Assembly (NCBI GenBank): GCA_902774015.1
Contig: CACYHB010000001.1
Coordinates: forward strand, 62,001 to 126,000
From: Oscillospiraceae bacterium
GTDB lineage: Bacteria > Bacillota > Clostridia > Oscillospirales > Oscillospiraceae
DNA: 64,000 nt
Reading direction: 5' to 3'
Both the position numbers and the translations under genes were made by a program. How positions within the stretch are numbered: position 1 is the first letter of the stretch; each line of letters opens with the position of its first letter. Below the pieces are notes generated by a model, which had not been told where the DNA came from, searched no databases, and worked only from the letters and a program-made list of their open reading frames with translations. Positions 49,829 to 58,429 of the stretch are shown here, in pieces.

Positions 49829-52800
49829 GCGTCGATGGTAGAGACGGTGATGGTGGTCTCTTCCAGCACGTCCAGCAGGACGCGCACAGTATCGAGAGAA
49901 GTGAAAATGGTCACGTTGTTCTCTGTGGCACAGCGGCGGATGATCACGCCGTCCTCCAGATGGGTGGCGTTGTGAACGGCGCGGGTGTTGATGATGTAGG
50001 ATACATAGCCCGCCCGGATGGAATCCAGGATCTCGTCGCTGCCTTCGCTGATTTTGTGGCGAATGCGGGTGCGGATGCCGTGCTCCTTGAGAAAGACGGC
50101 TGTGCCCGGCGTGGCCTCGATGTTGAAGCCCATGTCATAGAAGCGTCTGACAAGCGGCAGCGCCTCTTCACGGTCTTCCCGGGCGACGGTGACGAGCACG
50201 GTGCCGTAATTCTGCAGCTTCATGCCGGAGGCCTGAAGGGCCTTGTACATGGCGCGGGAGAGCTTCGTGTCGTATCCGATGGCCTCGCCTGTGGACTTCA
50301 TCTCCGGACTCAGATAGGCGTCCAGACCCTTGATTTTGCTCCAGGAAAAGACGGGTACCTTCACATAGCAGCGCTTCTTTTCCTCGGGATAGAGGTCAAA
50401 GATGCCCTGCTCCTTCAGGCTTTTGCCCAGGATGACTTCGGTGGCGATGTCGGCCAGAGAAAAGCCGGTGGCTTTGGAAAGGAAGGGAACGGTGCGTGAG
50501 GAGCGGGGATTGACCTCAATGATGAAGACGTTCTCTTCTTTATCCACAATGAATTGAATGTTGTAGAGGCCCACAATGCCGATGCCGAGACCCAGCTTCT
50601 TCGCGTACTGCAGGATAATGCCCTTGACCCGGTTGGAGATGGACATCGCGGGGTAGACGCTGATGGAGTCGCCGGAGTGGACGCCGGTGCGCTCCACAAG
50701 CTCCATGATACCGGGCACGAACACGTCCCGCCCGTCGCAGATGGCGTCGACCTCCACCTCTTTGCCGAGGATGTACTTATCCACAAGCACGGGCTTGTCC
50801 GCGTCGATCTCCACAGCGGTCTTCAGATAGTGGCGCAGCATCTGCTCGTTTGCTACGATCTCCATGGCTCTGCCGCCGAGTACAAAGCTTGGACGGACGA
50901 GCACGGGGTAGCCGATCTCGCTGGCTGCCCGTACACCTTCCTCGATGGAGGTCACGGCAGCTCCGGGGGGCTGGGGAATATCCAGGTCCAGCAGTACCTT
51001 TTCAAAGGCGTCACGGTTTTCGGCGCGCTCGATGGCCGCGCAGTCGGTGCCGATGATCTTCACGCCCCGGTCCATCAGAGGCTGAGCCAGATTGATGGCG
51101 GTCTGCCCGCCCAGAGACGCGATGACACCCTCGGGCTGTTCGAAGTTTATGATATCCATCACGTCTTCTACGGTCAGCGGCTCAAAATAGAGCTTGTCGC
51201 CGGTGGTATAGTCGGTGGAGACGGTTTCGGGATTGTTGTTGATGATGATGGCTTCGTAGCCGTTCCGCTTGATGGTCTGTACGGCGTGGACGGTGGAGTA
51301 GTCAAACTCCACGCCCTGCCCGATGCGGATGGGACCGGCGCCGAGGACGATGATTTTTTTCTTGTCGGTCAGCTGCGAATCGTTCCTGCCGGAGTAGGAG
51401 GAATAGAGATAGGCGATATACTTGCCGGTGTGCAGGGTATCCACCATACGGAAGACCGGCAGGATGCCGCGTTTGCGGCGCTTTTCGTAGAGCTCCACTT
51501 CGCTCAGGTTCCAGAGCTGCGCAATGTACTTGTCGGAAAAACCCATCTGCTTTGCAGCCCGCAGGGTTTCCACGTCGTTGACTCTGGCCTTGAGCTGCCG
51601 CTCCATGGCCACGATCTTTGCCAGAGATTCCAGAAAGAGTTCCGTGATGCCGGTGACCTCATGCAGTTTTTCGATGGAAGCGCCGCGGCGCAGCAGTTCC
51701 ACGATCGCATAGATGTTATCGTCCCGGAACTCGGAGATGTAGCGGAAAAGCTCCTCATCGGTCATCGGATCGAACTTGGGGCTGTAGAAGTGGCAGACGC
51801 CGGTTTCCAGAGAACGGACAGATTTGAGAAAACATTCCTCCAGATTGGAGCCGATGCCCATCACTTCGCCCGTGGCCTTCATTTGGGTGCCGAGCGTGTT
51901 CGGGGCGTCGGGAAATTTGTCAAAGGGAAAGCGGGGGAACTTGGCCACGATGTAGTCGAGGCTGGGTTCAATGGCGGCAGTGCCGCCGGCCACGGGGATC
52001 TCCTCCAGCGCCATGCCCATGGCGATCTTGGCCGTCACGCGGGCGATGGGGTAGCCGCTGGCCTTGGAGGCCAGGGCGGAGGAGCGGGAAACACGGGGGT
52101 TGACCTCGATCAAATAGTATTCGCTGGTCTCGGGGTGCAGCGCGAACTGCACGTTGCAGCCGCCCTCGATCTGCAGCTCACGGATGATCTTGATGGCGCT
52201 GTCGTTGAGCATCTTTTTGTCGTGCTCGTTCAGCGAGAGGATGGGAGCGACCACGATGGAGTCGCCGGTATGCACGCCCACCGGGTCCACGTTCTCCATG
52301 CCGCAGATGGTGATGGCGGTGTCGTTGGAGTCGCGCATGACCTCAAACTCGATTTCCTTATAGCCCTTGACGCTCTTCTCCACCAGCACCTGGTGGACAG
52401 GGGAGAGGCGGAAAGCGTTGGTGCCGATCTCCGTGAGCTCGGCCTCGTTATTGGCAAAGCCGCCGCCGGTTCCGCCGAGTGTGAAGGCGGGGCGCAGGAC
52501 GACGGGGTAGCCGATGTGCGCGGCAGCCCGTTTTGCCTGCTCCAGATCATAGGTGATCTCGGAGGGGATGACAGGCTCGCCGATAGACTGGCACATCTCC
52601 TTGAAAAGCTCCCGGTCCTCTGCCCTCTCGATACTGCGGCTGCTGGTGCCGAGCAGCCGGGTGCCGCATTCGCGCAGGATACCCTTGCGCTCCAGCTGCA
52701 TAGCGAGGTTCAGCCCCGTCTGCCCGCCGATGCCGGGGACAATCGCGTCCGGGCGCTCATAGCGCAGGATCTTGGCGATGTACTCCAGCGTCAGCGGCTC

Positions 52801-52998
52801 CATATATACCTTATCGGCAATGGAAGTGTCGGTCATGATGGTAGCGGGATTGGAGTTTGCCAGCACCACCTCGTAGCCCTCTTCCTTCAGAGCCAGGCAG
52901 GCCTGCGTGCCGGCGTAGTCGAATTCCGCGGCCTGACCGATCACGATGGGGCCGGAGCCGATAATAAGAACCTTTTTGATGTCTGCGCGTTTTGCCAT
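49825..52998 (-). CDS. carB: Carbamoyl phosphate synthase large subunit
   Basis: A 1057-residue protein with two homologous ATP-grasp halves: the first starting VLIIGSGPIVIGQAAEFDYA and the second near 550 with VLGAGPIRIGQGVEFDYS, and a C-terminal MGS-like allosteric domain from about 930. It makes carbamoyl phosphate from bicarbonate, ammonia and two ATP. The glutaminase partner CarA is not encoded in this operon or anywhere in the window, which is unusual since carA normally precedes carB. It starts 3 bases after pyrC. Confidence 0.96.
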   Translation of the reverse strand: MAKRADIKKVLIIGSGPIVIGQAAEFDYAGTQACLALKEEGYEVVLANSNPATIMTDTSIADKVYMEPLTLEYIAKILRYERPDAIVPGIGGQTGLNLAMQLERKGILRECGTRLLGTSSRSIERAEDRELFKEMCQSIGEPVIPSEITYDLEQAKRAAAHIGYPVVLRPAFTLGGTGGGFANNEAELTEIGTNAFRLSPVHQVLVEKSVKGYKEIEFEVMRDSNDTAITICGMENVDPVGVHTGDSIVVAPILSLNEHDKKMLNDSAIKIIRELQIEGGCNVQFALHPETSEYYLIEVNPRVSRSSALASKASGYPIARVTAKIAMGMALEEIPVAGGTAAIEPSLDYIVAKFPRFPFDKFPDAPNTLGTQMKATGEVMGIGSNLEECFLKSVRSLETGVCHFYSPKFDPMTDEELFRYISEFRDDNIYAIVELLRRGASIEKLHEVTGITELFLESLAKIVAMERQLKARVNDVETLRAAKQMGFSDKYIAQLWNLSEVELYEKRRKRGILPVFRMVDTLHTGKYIAYLYSSYSGRNDSQLTDKKKIIVLGAGPIRIGQGVEFDYSTVHAVQTIKRNGYEAIIINNNPETVSTDYTTGDKLYFEPLTVEDVMDIINFEQPEGVIASLGGQTAINLAQPLMDRGVKIIGTDCAAIERAENRDAFEKVLLDLDIPQPPGAAVTSIEEGVRAASEIGYPVLVRPSFVLGGRAMEIVANEQMLRHYLKTAVEIDADKPVLVDKYILGKEVEVDAICDGRDVFVPGIMELVERTGVHSGDSISVYPAMSISNRVKGIILQYAKKLGLGIGIVGLYNIQFIVDKEENVFIIEVNPRSSRTVPFLSKATGFSLADIATEVILGKSLKEQGIFDLYPEEKKRCYVKVPVFSWSKIKGLDAYLSPEMKSTGEAIGYDTKLSRAMYKALQASGMKLQNYGTVLVTVAREDREEALPLVRRFYDMGFNIEATPGTAVFLKEHGIRTRIRHKISEGSDEILDSIRAGYVSYIINTRAVHNATHLEDGVIIRRCATENNVTIFTSLDTVRVLLDVLEETTITVSTIDA

Positions 52999-53001
52999 TT
53001 C

Positions 53002-54204
53002 TTATGCCTCCGAATAGACGACGTTTCCGTTGTATACAGTCAGCTTGCAGCGGCCGGACACTTGCTGCCCGGCAAAGGGAGTCGCTTTGCCCCGGGAGAG
53101 AAACTCCTGCGGGTCGATGATGTAGTCCTGCTCCAGATCCCAGATAGAATAATCGTTCCCGAGGGGGATCCGAAAGCGGCTGCGCGGTTTGGCGCACAAA
53201 AGCGCCGTAAGGTCTTCCAGCGAGAGGATGTTCTCTTTGACAAGGCCGGTATAGAGAAGGGGAAAGGCAGTCTCGATGCCAACTATTCCGAAGGCGCTCT
53301 TTTCCAGCCCCCGGGCTTTCTCCTCCGCGCTGTGCGGTGCATGATCGGTGGCGATCATATCAACGGTACCGTCGCAGAGCCCCTCGAGCAGCGCTTCACG
53401 GTCTTCACGGGCGCGCAGCGGCGGATTCATTTTGAAGCGCCCCTCTTCCCGCAGATCGTTTTCATCCAGCAGGAGATAATGCGGTGCCGTCTCACATGTC
53501 ACATCCACGCCGCTCTTTTTGGCCTCGCGGATGAGCTGCACGCTCTCCTTCGTGGAGATATGGCAGACGTGGTAGCCGCAGCCGGTCTGGGCGGCGAGCT
53601 CCAGATCCCGGGCGATCTGGCCCCATTCGCTCTCGGAACAGATGCCCCTGTGCCCGTGGGCGGCGGCGTAAGCGCCGTCATGGATATAACCGCCGCGCAG
53701 GAGACAGTTATCCTCACAGTGGGCGACAATCAGCTTGCCAAGCGCTTTTGCCCTTTGCATCGCCTCTCGCATGAGTCCCTCGTCCTGTACGCCGTGGCCG
53801 TCGTCGGAGAAGGCGATCACCCGGTCTGCCATGGCTTCCAGATCGGATATTTCTTTTCCTTTTTCGCCAACGGTGATGGCGGCATAGGGATAGACGGCGA
53901 TGCGGGCGTCGCGCTCGATGATCTGCGTTTGAATCCGCAGATGATCCGAACTGTCAGGAACCGGGTCCAGGTTCGGCATGGTGCATACAGCGGTATAGCC
54001 GCCGCGGGCAGCGGCCGCGGTCCCGGCTGCGATGGTTTCTTTATAAGAAAAACCCGGCTCACGAAAATGCACATGCACATCGCAAAAACCGGGCATAAGG
54101 GCATATTGACTTTGGTTCAGGCCGGCAAAAGCCGCAGAATCATCCCCGATGAAAGGCGCGGCTCCTTCGCAGCAGATTCTTTTGACCTTGTCAAACACGA
54201 GCAT
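53002..54204 (-). CDS. pyrC: Dihydroorotase
   Basis: First gene of the pyrimidine operon. The ATG at 54204 follows GGAGG. The 400-residue protein is a type I dihydroorotase of the amidohydrolase superfamily: MPGFCDVHVHFREPGF near 45 with the metal-binding His-x-His, ATDHAPHSAEEK near 294 with the catalytic Asp, and CEDNCLL near 176. The Lys that is carbamoylated in many members is not clear by eye. It closes carbamoyl aspartate to dihydroorotate. Its leader contains an attenuator, so PyrR and UMP probably control the whole operon through it. Confidence 0.93.
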   Translation of the reverse strand: MLVFDKVKRICCEGAAPFIGDDSAAFAGLNQSQYALMPGFCDVHVHFREPGFSYKETIAAGTAAAARGGYTAVCTMPNLDPVPDSSDHLRIQTQIIERDARIAVYPYAAITVGEKGKEISDLEAMADRVIAFSDDGHGVQDEGLMREAMQRAKALGKLIVAHCEDNCLLRGGYIHDGAYAAAHGHRGICSESEWGQIARDLELAAQTGCGYHVCHISTKESVQLIREAKKSGVDVTCETAPHYLLLDENDLREEGRFKMNPPLRAREDREALLEGLCDGTVDMIATDHAPHSAEEKARGLEKSAFGIVGIETAFPLLYTGLVKENILSLEDLTALLCAKPRSRFRIPLGNDYSIWDLEQDYIIDPQEFLSRGKATPFAGQQVSGRCKLTVYNGNVVYSEA

Positions 54205-54221
54205 GCGCAGAACCTCCGAAA

Positions 54222-54247
54222 CAAAAAGCCTTGCCTGAACGGCAAGA
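54222..54247 (-). terminator. Attenuator terminator in the pyr leader
   Basis: On the minus strand CTTGCC (54246-54241) and GGCAAG (54235-54230) pair around GTTCA, followed by CTTTTTG. It lies 18 bases before the pyrC start codon. Confidence 0.8.
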
Positions 54248-54282
54248 CAAACGGGAAATGCAAACCGCACCGTATCCATTCT

Positions 54283-54301
54283 TCTTGCCGATCTCACCGG
54301 G
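54283..54301 (-). promoter_or_regulatory. PyrR-type binding loop with antiterminator strand
   Basis: On the minus strand CCCGGTGAGATC (54301-54290) resembles the PyrR anti-antiterminator loop (UCCNGNGAGGYU, nine of twelve positions). It runs into CGGCAAGA (54290-54283), exactly complementary to TCTTGCCG, the 5' arm of the terminator. Pairing of these two would prevent termination; bound PyrR would mask the CGGCAAGA strand and restore it. Confidence 0.7.
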
Positions 54302-54320
54302 TCGTCTTAAAGTTGTAAAA

Positions 54321-54350
54321 ATTATAACGGTTTGGCCGTAAATTTGTCAA
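54321..54350 (-). promoter_or_regulatory. SigA-type promoter of the pyrimidine operon
   Basis: On the minus strand: TTGACA (54350-54345), 18-base spacer, TATAAT (54326-54321). Both hexamers are consensus. Confidence 0.82.
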
Positions 54351-54412
54351 TCGGCGAAATGCACAGAAAAAACACGGCTTTCGCGGCCTGTTTTTCGAAT
54401 TCCTTTAGATAC

Positions 54413-54441
54413 TTGCACAGTGCTTCAAAAATGTGTAGAAT
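54413..54441 (+). promoter_or_regulatory. SigA-type promoter of the AraC regulator gene
   Basis: TTGCAC (54413-54418), 17-base spacer, TAGAAT (54436-54441). The AATAAGGACA motif overlaps the -10, a position that suits autorepression. Confidence 0.65.
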
Positions 54442-54448
54442 AAGGACA
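54439..54448 (+). promoter_or_regulatory. AATAAGGACA motif, copy 1 (candidate regulator site)
   Basis: First of three exact copies found in front of the first three genes of the sugar operon. It is 68 bases from the araC start, so it is not a ribosome site. Confidence 0.4.
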
Positions 54449-54515
54449 GATTTTTATACAGCGCGTGCTGCGCTGTCCATCGTTTTTCTGTCTTGCCGGA
54501 GAGGGGGATACGGGC

Positions 54516-55466
54516 ATGAACGATGCGATCATTGAGAGGCTTTCCCGCATCACGGAAGAGGAGCGGGAGATCCTCGCCGGGCGGCGGAGCATCGACCGCA
54601 GCATCTATATGGACGGAAGCCGCGATGTGATCAGCGGTGAGAAGCTCCTGGAAAAGGATAAGCTGATCGCCGTGCGGCCACACACCCGTTTCATCCCTTT
54701 TCCCGAGCATACCCACGATTATGTCGAAATTGTCTATATGTGCCAGGGTACGACGAGACATAACGTGGACGGCAATGAGATCCTGCTGCGGCCCGGGGAG
54801 CTGCTGCTTCTCGGGCAGAATGCGAGGCAGTCCATCGAAGCGGCCGGGGAACAGGATCTTGCAGTCAATTTTATCGTAAGACCGGAATTTCTCGGCGGCA
54901 TCCTGCATTTTCTCGGCGATGAAGAGACGCCGCTTCGGCGCTTCGTGCTGGGAGCGCTGCGCGGCGACGGGGGCATGGATTATCTGCTCTATCGCGTGAC
55001 GGACTATCTACCGGTACAAAATCTGGTGGAAAACCTGATCTGGACGCTGATCCAGGACACGCCCAACAAGCGGGGGATCCTGCAGCTGACCATGGGGCTC
55101 CTGTTCGCCCAGCTTTTGAGCCACACGGATCTGCTCTGCGCGGCGGACGAGGAGCAGGAGATCACGGTGCGGACGCTGAGATACGTGGAGGAACGGTATC
55201 GGGAAGGGAGCCTCACGGAGCTTGCGGAGGAACTGAATTACGAGGTCTCCGGTCTCAGCCGCTTCATTCTTCGCAATACGGGACGCAGCTATACGGAGCT
55301 TGTGCAGGAAAAACGGCTGAGCCAGGCGGCCTGGCTGCTGCGCAACACCCGTGAACGGGTGGAGGATATAGGCCGCGAAGTGGGCTACGAGAACATCAGT
55401 TATTTCCACCGCATCTTCCTTCAGCGTTTCGGCATGACGCCGAAGAAATACAGAGACTGCAAATAA
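54516..55466 (+). CDS. AraC-family transcriptional regulator of the rhamnose-type operon
   Basis: The ATG at 54516 follows GAGGGGGAT. The 316-residue protein has a cupin-like N-terminal sensor domain (RFIPFPEHTHDYVEIVYMCQG near 58-78, then LLRPGELLLLGQNARQSIE), and a C-terminal double HTH: the first with GSLTELAEELNYEVSGLSRFI near 235 and the second with VEDIGREVGYENISYFHRIF near 285, ending GMTPKKYRD as in AraC/RhaS. It would bind the sugar and activate the catabolic genes 84 bases downstream on the same strand. Which sugar it senses is inferred from the enzymes next to it. Confidence 0.88.
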   Translation: MNDAIIERLSRITEEEREILAGRRSIDRSIYMDGSRDVISGEKLLEKDKLIAVRPHTRFIPFPEHTHDYVEIVYMCQGTTRHNVDGNEILLRPGELLLLGQNARQSIEAAGEQDLAVNFIVRPEFLGGILHFLGDEETPLRRFVLGALRGDGGMDYLLYRVTDYLPVQNLVENLIWTLIQDTPNKRGILQLTMGLLFAQLLSHTDLLCAADEEQEITVRTLRYVEERYREGSLTELAEELNYEVSGLSRFILRNTGRSYTELVQEKRLSQAAWLLRNTRERVEDIGREVGYENISYFHRIFLQRFGMTPKKYRDCK

Positions 55467-55471
55467 GGACA
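55462..55471 (+). promoter_or_regulatory. AATAAGGACA motif, copy 2 (candidate activator site)
   Basis: Overlaps the araC stop codon and ends 21 bases upstream of the rhaB -35. A CAGTTTT-ttg-AAAACTG inverted repeat (55470-55486) follows directly, between the motif and the -35. Confidence 0.45.
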
Positions 55472-55492
55472 GTTTTTTGAAAACTGCGGACC

Positions 55493-55521
55493 TTGGAAAA
55501 AGCCCTTCTGTTCTATATGAT
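55493..55521 (+). promoter_or_regulatory. Promoter of the rhaB operon
   Basis: TTGGAA (55493-55498), 17-base spacer, TATGAT (55516-55521), ending 29 bases before the rhaB ATG. Confidence 0.6.
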
Positions 55522-55550
55522 ATCATCAGTAGAAACAGGAGGGCTTTGCC

Positions 55551-56825
55551 ATGAACAAATACCTCGCAATCGACATCGGCGCATCCTCGGGCCGCCATAT
55601 CGTGGGCTGGATGGAGAACGGAGACATGAAGACTGAGGAGGTCTACCGCTTTCCCAACGGTGTGCAGATGCTGAACGGACACCTGACCTGGAACATTGAT
55701 GAGCTTTATTCCCATGTAAAAGAGGGCATCCGGATCGCCAGGGAGCGCTTTGACGATATCCGCAGCCTCTCCGTAGACACCTGGGGTGTGGATTACATCC
55801 TGATGAAGGGCGACGAGGAAGTGCGCCCCTGCTACGCTTACCGCGACAGCCGCACAGAGGCGGTGATCCCCGAGGTGCATGCAAAGATCGCTTTTTCTGA
55901 GCTGTATCGCCTCACCGGCATCCAGTTTCAGCCCTTCAACACGGTGTATCAGCTCTATGCCGACAAGCTTGCGGGGCGTCTCGAGGGCGTGACGGATTTC
56001 CTGATGATGCCCGAATATCTGATGTACAAGCTCTGCGGCGTCAAAGCCCACGAATACACGAACGCCACGACCGGCGGCATGGTCTCTGCCGAGACCGGAG
56101 AATATGACCCGGCCATCATTCAGGCGCTGGGACTGCCGCAGGACCTCTTCTGCCGCCTCAGCCAGCCGGGAACCGTGATCGGCGAGTACGAGGGGATCAA
56201 GGTCGTCCTGTGCGCGACCCACGATACCGGCTCCGCGGTGGAGGGCATCCCCATGGAGACGGAGCAGCCCTATATCTCCTCCGGCACCTGGAGCCTGCTC
56301 GGACTCAAGACCCCGAAGGCAATCACCAATCCGGCAAGCGAGCGTGCCAACTGGTCCAACGAGGGCGGCGTCGGCTACAACCGCTATCAGAAAAACATCA
56401 TGGGCATGTGGCTCATCAACCGTCTGCGCGACGAGCTCTGCCCCGGAAAGCCCTTCCCGGAGATCGTACACGAGGCGGAAGAGAGCGCTTTCGAGGAAAC
56501 TGTAGACGCAAACGCGAAGGAATTCCTCGCCCCCGAGAGCATGAAGGCAGCTTTTGACGCAAACCTCCGCATCAAGCCGCAGACCGTGGGGGACTATTTC
56601 CGCTGTGCGTACCGCAGCCTCGCGCTCTGCTACCGCGACGCTGTTATAGAGCTGGAACGCAATACCGGCAGCAGCTTCGAGGCCATCTATATCGTCGGCG
56701 GCGGCGCCAAGAACGCTTTCCTGAACGATCTCACCGAAAAGGCAAGCGGCAAAAAAGTCGTCGCCCTGCCCATCGAGGCCACTGCCATCGGGAATCTCCT
56801 GGTGCAGTACAGAGCCATCGGATAA
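55551..56825 (+). CDS. rhaB: Rhamnulokinase
   Basis: A 424-residue FGGY-type sugar kinase. The start KYLAIDIGASSGRHIVGW is the RhaB form of the ATP phosphate-1 motif (IDIGASSGR). SVDTWGVDYILM near 79 holds the catalytic Asp, THDTGSAVEGIP near 222 and SSGTWSLLGLK near 243 are the phosphate-2 region, and IVGGGAKNAFLNDL near 383 the adenosine motif. It phosphorylates L-rhamnulose at O1. AGGAGG precedes the ATG at 55551. It is the first enzyme gene after the regulator. Confidence 0.92.
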   Translation: MNKYLAIDIGASSGRHIVGWMENGDMKTEEVYRFPNGVQMLNGHLTWNIDELYSHVKEGIRIARERFDDIRSLSVDTWGVDYILMKGDEEVRPCYAYRDSRTEAVIPEVHAKIAFSELYRLTGIQFQPFNTVYQLYADKLAGRLEGVTDFLMMPEYLMYKLCGVKAHEYTNATTGGMVSAETGEYDPAIIQALGLPQDLFCRLSQPGTVIGEYEGIKVVLCATHDTGSAVEGIPMETEQPYISSGTWSLLGLKTPKAITNPASERANWSNEGGVGYNRYQKNIMGMWLINRLRDELCPGKPFPEIVHEAEESAFEETVDANAKEFLAPESMKAAFDANLRIKPQTVGDYFRCAYRSLALCYRDAVIELERNTGSSFEAIYIVGGGAKNAFLNDLTEKASGKKVVALPIEATAIGNLLVQYRAIG

Positions 56826-56831
56826 CGTATC

Positions 56832-56841
56832 AATAAGGACA
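56832..56841 (+). promoter_or_regulatory. AATAAGGACA motif, copy 3
   Basis: Lies six bases after the rhaB stop codon and well upstream of the isomerase start. A small ACTGC/GCAGT stem lies downstream before the next ribosome site. Confidence 0.35.
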
Positions 56842-56888
56842 AACACCCTTTCCGTCACTGCGCGGCAGTTTTGAGGAGGGGGCCAATC

Positions 56889-56915
56889 ATGAAACCGGAG
56901 GTTAGGAAATGTTAG
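56889..56915 (+). CDS. Possible 8-codon leader ORF overlapping the isomerase start
   Basis: An ATG at 56889 has a strong GAGGAGGGGG six bases upstream and encodes MKPEVRKC before a TAG at 56913. Its end overlaps the isomerase ATG at 56909 in another frame, so termination there could reload ribosomes. It may also be a chance by-product of purine-rich ribosome-site sequence. Confidence 0.3.
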   Translation: MKPEVRKC

Positions 56916-58330
56916 TCAACACCAAAGCAAGAATCGGCGTTTTCTCCATCGCGCTCGGCGCCTATCTGCCCCAGTTCCCGTCCCTTGTCCCCGAGTTTGA
57001 GGGCCAGTATGCTGACTTCAAAAAGCGCATCCCCGACTCTGTGGAGCTCATTGACGGCGGTCTAGTGACCACCAAAGAGGCCGCCATGGCCGCAGGCGAC
57101 AAGTTCCGTGCCGCCGATGTGGACCTGGTGATCCTCCAGCTCCTGACCTATGCGACGAGCTACAACATGCTTCCCGCCGTCCGTGATCTGGACGTTCCCG
57201 TCGTGCTCGTGAATCTTCAGAAGAAGAAAGCTCCCGACTATCCCAACACCGACACCGCCACCTGGCTGGGCGAGCTCTACGCCTGCGGCGCCGTGGGTGA
57301 GATGGTGGCCGACCTGGAGCGCGCCGGCAAGCGCCATGCCGTGATCACCGGCGTCGTCGAGGGCGGCGACCCCGAGGTGGACAGAGAAATCGCCGACTGG
57401 TGCCGAGCCGCTCAGGTGCGCCGCAGATTCCGCGACACCAATATCGCCCAGATCGGCCGCCCCTATCCGGGCATGATGGATCTCTACATCGACGAGACCA
57501 ACCTCTATCACCGCATGTGGCTCTACACCAAGCAGTTTGACTGGGAGAAGATGTGGGCCATCGCCGACGACATCACCGATGAGGACGCGATCCGCGCGAA
57601 AGCCCGGGACATTCTGGACACCTTCGACATCGAGGGCGGCGGCAGCGTCGAAAAGGTCTGGGATATGGCCAGGTATGTGGTCGCGTTCGAGCAGTGGGTC
57701 AGGGACGAGCAGCTCGGCTTCGTCGCCTCTCACTATGACGGCTTTGCACAGGGGGTGGCCGGCAAGCTCGACTCCATGCTGATCCCCGCCTTCTCCATGC
57801 TCATCAAGCAGGGCACCGCCTGCGCGGTGGAGGGCGACATCAAGGTCGCCATGGCCATGGGCATCCTGAAGGTCATCTCCGGCATGGGCCAGCTTTCCGA
57901 GATGTACTCCATCGACTTTAACGAGGACATCTGCATCATCGGTCACTCCGGCTCCGGCGACGCGGATATTTCCAAGGCGAAGAAGCCCACCATGAAGATC
58001 GTTCCCGTTTTCCACGGCAAGACCGGCGGCGGCTACCTGACGCAGTTCTATCCGGCGGAGGGTCCCGTGACCTATCTGGGTATCACCCAGGACAGGGACG
58101 GGCACTTCAAGTTTGTCGTGGCTGAGGGCGTCAACGAGCCCGGCCCCATCTTCACCTTCGGCGACACCAATATGCGCACCCGCTTCACCTGCGGTGCCCG
58201 CGAATTCTGCAACAGATGGAGTGAGGCCGGCCCAACCCACCACATGGCTGCGGCTTCCGGCCGGTATATCGACACGATCCTGAAGGTCGCCAAGATCTTC
58301 AATGTGCCGGTGGACATCATTACAAGATAG
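56909..58330 (+). CDS. L-fucose/L-arabinose isomerase-family sugar isomerase (in place of RhaA)
   Basis: A 473-residue protein with the layout of the L-arabinose/L-fucose isomerase superfamily: an N-terminal Rossmann-like part (ARIGVFSIALGAYLPQFP; VDLVILQLLTYATSY near 73), a central domain with acidic metal-ligand candidates (CAVEGDIKVAMAMGIL near 306 and FNEDICIIGHSGSGD near 337), and a C-terminal domain with GPTHHMAAASG near 445, a His pair typical of AraA. It has no resemblance that I can see to RhaA. Between rhamnulokinase and rhamnulose-1-phosphate aldolase genes it most likely converts L-rhamnose to L-rhamnulose. GGAGG lies upstream of the ATG. L-fucose is an alternative substrate. Confidence 0.75.
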   Translation: MLVNTKARIGVFSIALGAYLPQFPSLVPEFEGQYADFKKRIPDSVELIDGGLVTTKEAAMAAGDKFRAADVDLVILQLLTYATSYNMLPAVRDLDVPVVLVNLQKKKAPDYPNTDTATWLGELYACGAVGEMVADLERAGKRHAVITGVVEGGDPEVDREIADWCRAAQVRRRFRDTNIAQIGRPYPGMMDLYIDETNLYHRMWLYTKQFDWEKMWAIADDITDEDAIRAKARDILDTFDIEGGGSVEKVWDMARYVVAFEQWVRDEQLGFVASHYDGFAQGVAGKLDSMLIPAFSMLIKQGTACAVEGDIKVAMAMGILKVISGMGQLSEMYSIDFNEDICIIGHSGSGDADISKAKKPTMKIVPVFHGKTGGGYLTQFYPAEGPVTYLGITQDRDGHFKFVVAEGVNEPGPIFTFGDTNMRTRFTCGAREFCNRWSEAGPTHHMAAASGRYIDTILKVAKIFNVPVDIITR

Positions 58331-58429
58331 GAATTGCATGCAGTGGACGGCATCCGGACGTCCCGCATCAGAAAACTGAACGGGTCGTCGAGGACGCCGA
58401 CCCCCACAGATATTATGGAGGATAATAAC

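Noticed and set aside
54205-54297. In-frame extension of pyrC into its leader as coding sequence
   Set aside because: It would cover the attenuator and lacks a ribosome site; the ATG at 54204 follows GGAGG.
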